A DNA stretch of 64,000 nt from Diadophis punctatus similis (lineage: Eukaryota > Chordata > Lepidosauria > Squamata > Dipsadidae): positions 1,626,291-1,690,290 of the forward strand of contig JALIGW010000032.1 of the NCBI GenBank assembly GCA_023053685.1, read 5' to 3'. Of this stretch, positions 61,369 to 64,000 are shown piece by piece. Position numbers and translations under genes: made by a program. Each line of letters starts with the position of its first letter. The stretch's first letter is position 1. The notes beneath the pieces were generated by a model that was not told the DNA's origin, did not search any database, and saw nothing but the letters and a program-made list of their open reading frames with translations.

Positions 61369-62377
61369 CCGTATTTTTCGGAGTATAAGACGCACCTTTT
61401 TACGCCCCCAAAAGAGGGTGAAAACTTGGGTGAAGTCTTATACACTGAATGCAGCCCCACCCACCCACTCACCCCCACCCTTTGGCCTCTGTCTTCCAGC
61501 AATTTACCTGTTTGCAGCAAAGAGGGAAGAGCCTGTAAAGCCAAGCAAGTCAGTAGCAGGTTCCCGAACTACAGCTGATTAGGTTTGCCACGTGAGAAAA
61601 TGAAAGTGAAACTAACTGCAAAGAGGCAAATAGCTGGGAGAGACAGGCAGATTTTTATTTTTTTACTGAACTGGATGGAAGGGGGTAAGTGAATAACTAT
61701 AAATGTCTGTAGAATGTTCAAATTATTAGACTTATTTTTAAAGACTGTTTTATTATTGTTCTAGAGCCAGGGTCTCCAACCTTGGCAACTTTAAGACTTG
61801 TGGACTTCAACTCCCAGAATTCCACAGCCAGATTTGTTAGCTTTGCTGGCTGTGGAATTCTGGGAGTTGAAATCCACAAGTCTTAAAGTTGCCAAGGTTG
61901 GAGATCTCTGTAAATCTAGACAACTCAACAAAATAAAGAAGCTTTTTAAAATAAATGCTTGCTCTGAAGAGGCCCAATGCCATTGTATCTTCTTTTAAAT
62001 AATAGAGAATAATGTATACTTCCAGAAATTTTAATTAATTTTAACAGCTCTGTACAAGTATAGTCTGAAATGTAACAGTGTCCTGTTTAGTATTAGAGTT
62101 TAGTTACCTTGGAGTAGATCTATTTAAATAATTGGGAGGAGTTAGTGTGACTACATTTAAGAAAACTTTCTGGCATAATGTCCATTTCTCCAATTCTTTG
62201 CTATTTTTATGGATCAGGCACACATGCACAGAAATACACAGCAAACAGTGTATATCATCTGTGCTGTTTGCTGTTTGGCAAATTGCTTGGAGGCAGAGGC
62301 CTCTTTCCCTTGTTTTCCTCCCCCAAAACTAAGGTGCGTCTTATACTTCGGTGCGTCTTATACTCCGAAAAATACGG
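61369..62377. mobile_element. 1 kb TA-type transposon of the CCGTATTTTTC family
   Basis: 1009 bp with termini CCGTATTTTTCGGAGTATAA and TTATACTCCGAAAAATACGG. The right flank is TA and the left flank CA (decayed TA). The inner ends repeat the GTGCGTCTTATAC word. A hAT-P copy is nested at 61768. No transposase frame is visible. Confidence 0.75.
61768..61910. mobile_element. hAT-P palindromic element
   Basis: 143 bp, with arms of about 57 bp nearly perfect inverted repeats (CTCCAACCTTGGCAACTTTA on the left, its complement on the right). It contains TTCAACTCCCAGAATTCC in both orientations. No clean 8 bp TSD. Confidence 0.85.
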
Positions 62378-62588
62378 TAAGTTCTGGATGCAAAAAGCTG
62401 AAGAGGCTGGAAAACTGAACCTACTGGCATTCTGAAGACCTGGGGAAACATCAGGTTTGGGCTGGGGTAAAAAAGCTCTCCCAGTCATTATCACCAGTTT
62501 TGCGCTGTCCAAGGTGCTGATAGTTCCTGTTACATTGCAATGTTCATCTTGAAATTAGACATGACTTTACTTCTCAATTTGGTATGGC

Positions 62589-62969
62589 CAGGGGTGGGTT
62601 TGACTTACCTTCGCCACCTGTTCGCATCGTGTCACTAAGTGCCTAAGTCCCCTCACACGATTTCACTTCTGTGCATGCTCAGAAGGTGGATTCAGTCCGA
62701 AACACAGCTGAGGAGCTCATCAGCTGTGCTTCAGGCGAAGAAATAAAGGTCAGTATTAACCCGAAGGCGGGCAGGAGGGCTTTTTTCAAAGCACAGAATG
62801 CTTTGAAGCCATCCAAACACAGGAAAATCGGCCAAAAATTCTGAAAAAAAGATGGCGGCGAGCACAGACTGGCACAGACAGAACCGGATCTGTGATGCCA
62901 AAATTACGTCACCAGCAGGTTGCTAACGGTTTGGGCGATCTGGTCCAAACCGGGAGGAACCCACCCCTG
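62589..62969. mobile_element. hAT-2 element with near-perfect TSD
   Basis: 381 bp from CAGGGGTGGGTTTGACTTACC to GAGGAACCCACCCCTG. Flanks GGTATGGC (62581-62588) and GGCATGGC (62970-62977) agree at seven of eight positions. Confidence 0.9.
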
Positions 62970-63060
62970 GGCATGGCATAGAATAACAAACCCATTCTTT
63001 CATCTTGGACTGTCTTGAGTTTCTGGAGAGAAAACAGAATATAAATCAGATGAATGAATG

Positions 63061-63600
63061 AAAGTATTAGTACCACTTTATAAAGCCTTAATAAGACCAC
63101 ACTTGGAATATTGCATCCAGTTTTGGTCACCACATTACAAAAAAGATGTTGAGACTTTGGAAAAAAAATGAAAAGGAGAGCAACTAAGCTGATTAAAGGC
63201 CTGGAGACTAAACACATGAAGAACGGTTGCAGGAATTGGGCATGGCCAGTCTAGAGAAAAGAAGGACTAGGGGCGACATGATAACAGTATTCCATTATTT
63301 GGGGGGCTGCCAGAAAGAAGAGGGGATCAACCTATTTTCCAAAGCACCTGAAGGCAGGACAAGAAACAACGGATGGAAATTAATCAAGGAGAGAAGCAAC
63401 CTGGAATTGAGGAGAAACTTCCTAACTATGAGGACAATTAACCAGTGGAACAACTTGCCATCAGAAGTTATAGGTGCTCCATCAAGGGAGGTTTTTAAGA
63501 AGAGATTGAACAACCATTTGCCTGAAATGGTATGAGGTTTCCTGATTGAGCAGGGGGTTGGACTAGAAGACCTCCAAGGTCCCTTCCAACTCTGTTATTC
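63061..63600 (+). mobile_element. CR1 ORF2 C-terminal region and 3' end
   Basis: Sense CR1 from [14 protein letters not shown] text (63100) through QELGMASLEKRRTRGDMI, RRNFLTMRTINQWNNLP and FKKRLNNHLPEMV to GGTTGGACTAGAAGACC. A frame break lies near 63160-63220. Confidence 0.9.
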
Positions 63601-63687
63601 AACAGTTAAAACTCCATTTAATTTTACACAATTAGGTATTAAGGTTGGTAACAGGAAGGAAAAGCATTATTTATTCGTTTGTTTTAA

Positions 63688-63936
63688 TGAGCCACGATGG
63701 CGCAGTGGTTAGAGTGCAGTACTGCAGGCTACTTCTGCTGACTGCCATCTGCCTGCAATTTGGCAGTTCGAATCTCACCAGGCTCAAGGTTGACTCAGCC
63801 TTCCATCGTTCCAAGGTGGGTAAAATGAGGACCCAAATTATTGGGGGCAAGAGGCTGACTCTGTAAACTGCTTAGAGAGGGCTGTGAAGCACCATGAAAC
63901 GGTATATAAATCTAAGTGCTATTGCTATTGCTATTA
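63688..63936 (+). mobile_element. Sauria-like tRNA SINE, full length
   Basis: Sense copy: head GAGCCACGATGGCGCAGTGG, B-box region AGTTCGAATCTC, core CAGCCTTCCATCGTTCC, tail TATATAAATCTAAGTGC and a CTATTG hexamer repeat. Confidence 0.9.
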
Positions 63937-64000
63937 ATTCCTGCCTTTATTCCCTTGTAAGTAATTCAAAGTGATGAACAACAACTCTGTGAGGCTGAGA

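Overview
This window is vertebrate nuclear DNA, almost certainly from a squamate reptile and most likely a snake. The evidence is the repeat community: many 5'-truncated CR1 LINEs, plus L2, R4, L1, BovB and Penelope-like (PLE) fragments, three kinds of tRNA-derived SINE, many short hAT elements, an AATAG pentanucleotide array attached to a LINE 3' end, and a GATA/GACA array resembling Bkm satellite. I recognise no host protein-coding exon, tRNA gene or intact rRNA gene. Almost every long open frame is a translated microsatellite or a piece of a dead LINE.

Layout. 1-9 kb: CR1 pieces, a 1.8 kb GA/GACA satellite (1754-3562), nested hAT copies and a solo LTR (7711-8236). 9-19 kb: CR1, SINEs, R4 and L1 3' ends around an ATT-type array, a LINE inserted in a CR1, and an L2 tail meeting an R4 tail. 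19-27 kb: a solo LTR, then dense tetranucleotide satellites, including a 3.8 kb GATA array built from 14 copies of a conserved core. 27-36 kb: CR1 copies hit repeatedly by hAT elements, and a LINE carrying a hAT inside a hAT. 36-47 kb: a SINE internally amplified 12-fold, L2 with a nested solo LTR, BovB, and a polypyrimidine tract facing a polypurine tract (43.0-45.0 kb). 47-64 kb: the AATAG array, a hAT with an ETS-motif palindrome, nested LTRs, TA-flanked transposons and more SINE and CR1 copies.

Short family names used below. hAT-1: ends like CAGTGATGGCGAACC, TSDs fitting nnnTAnnn. hAT-2: ends like CAGGGGTGGGTTC. hAT-3: ends like CAGGGGTGAAATC. hAT-P: palindromic, containing TTCAACTCCCAGAATTCC. 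LINE-B: an unnamed CR1/Jockey-like LINE with an AAAT tail. PLE-1 and PLE-2: two Penelope-like terminal sequences, each holding a hammerhead-ribozyme-like core. LTR-A to LTR-F: solo LTR families. TSD means target-site duplication.

Nothing here works together as an operon or pathway. The story is of layered insertions: CR1 forms the substrate, hAT, LTR and SINE elements sit inside it, and LINE or SINE tails seed microsatellites. The best leads are repeated hAT insertion at one CR1 octamer, perfect NRF1 and ETS consensus sites carried by hAT elements, hammerhead-like cores in Penelope-like tails, and a SINE with tandem Pol III B-box units. All family names rest on recognition by eye, without a database search.
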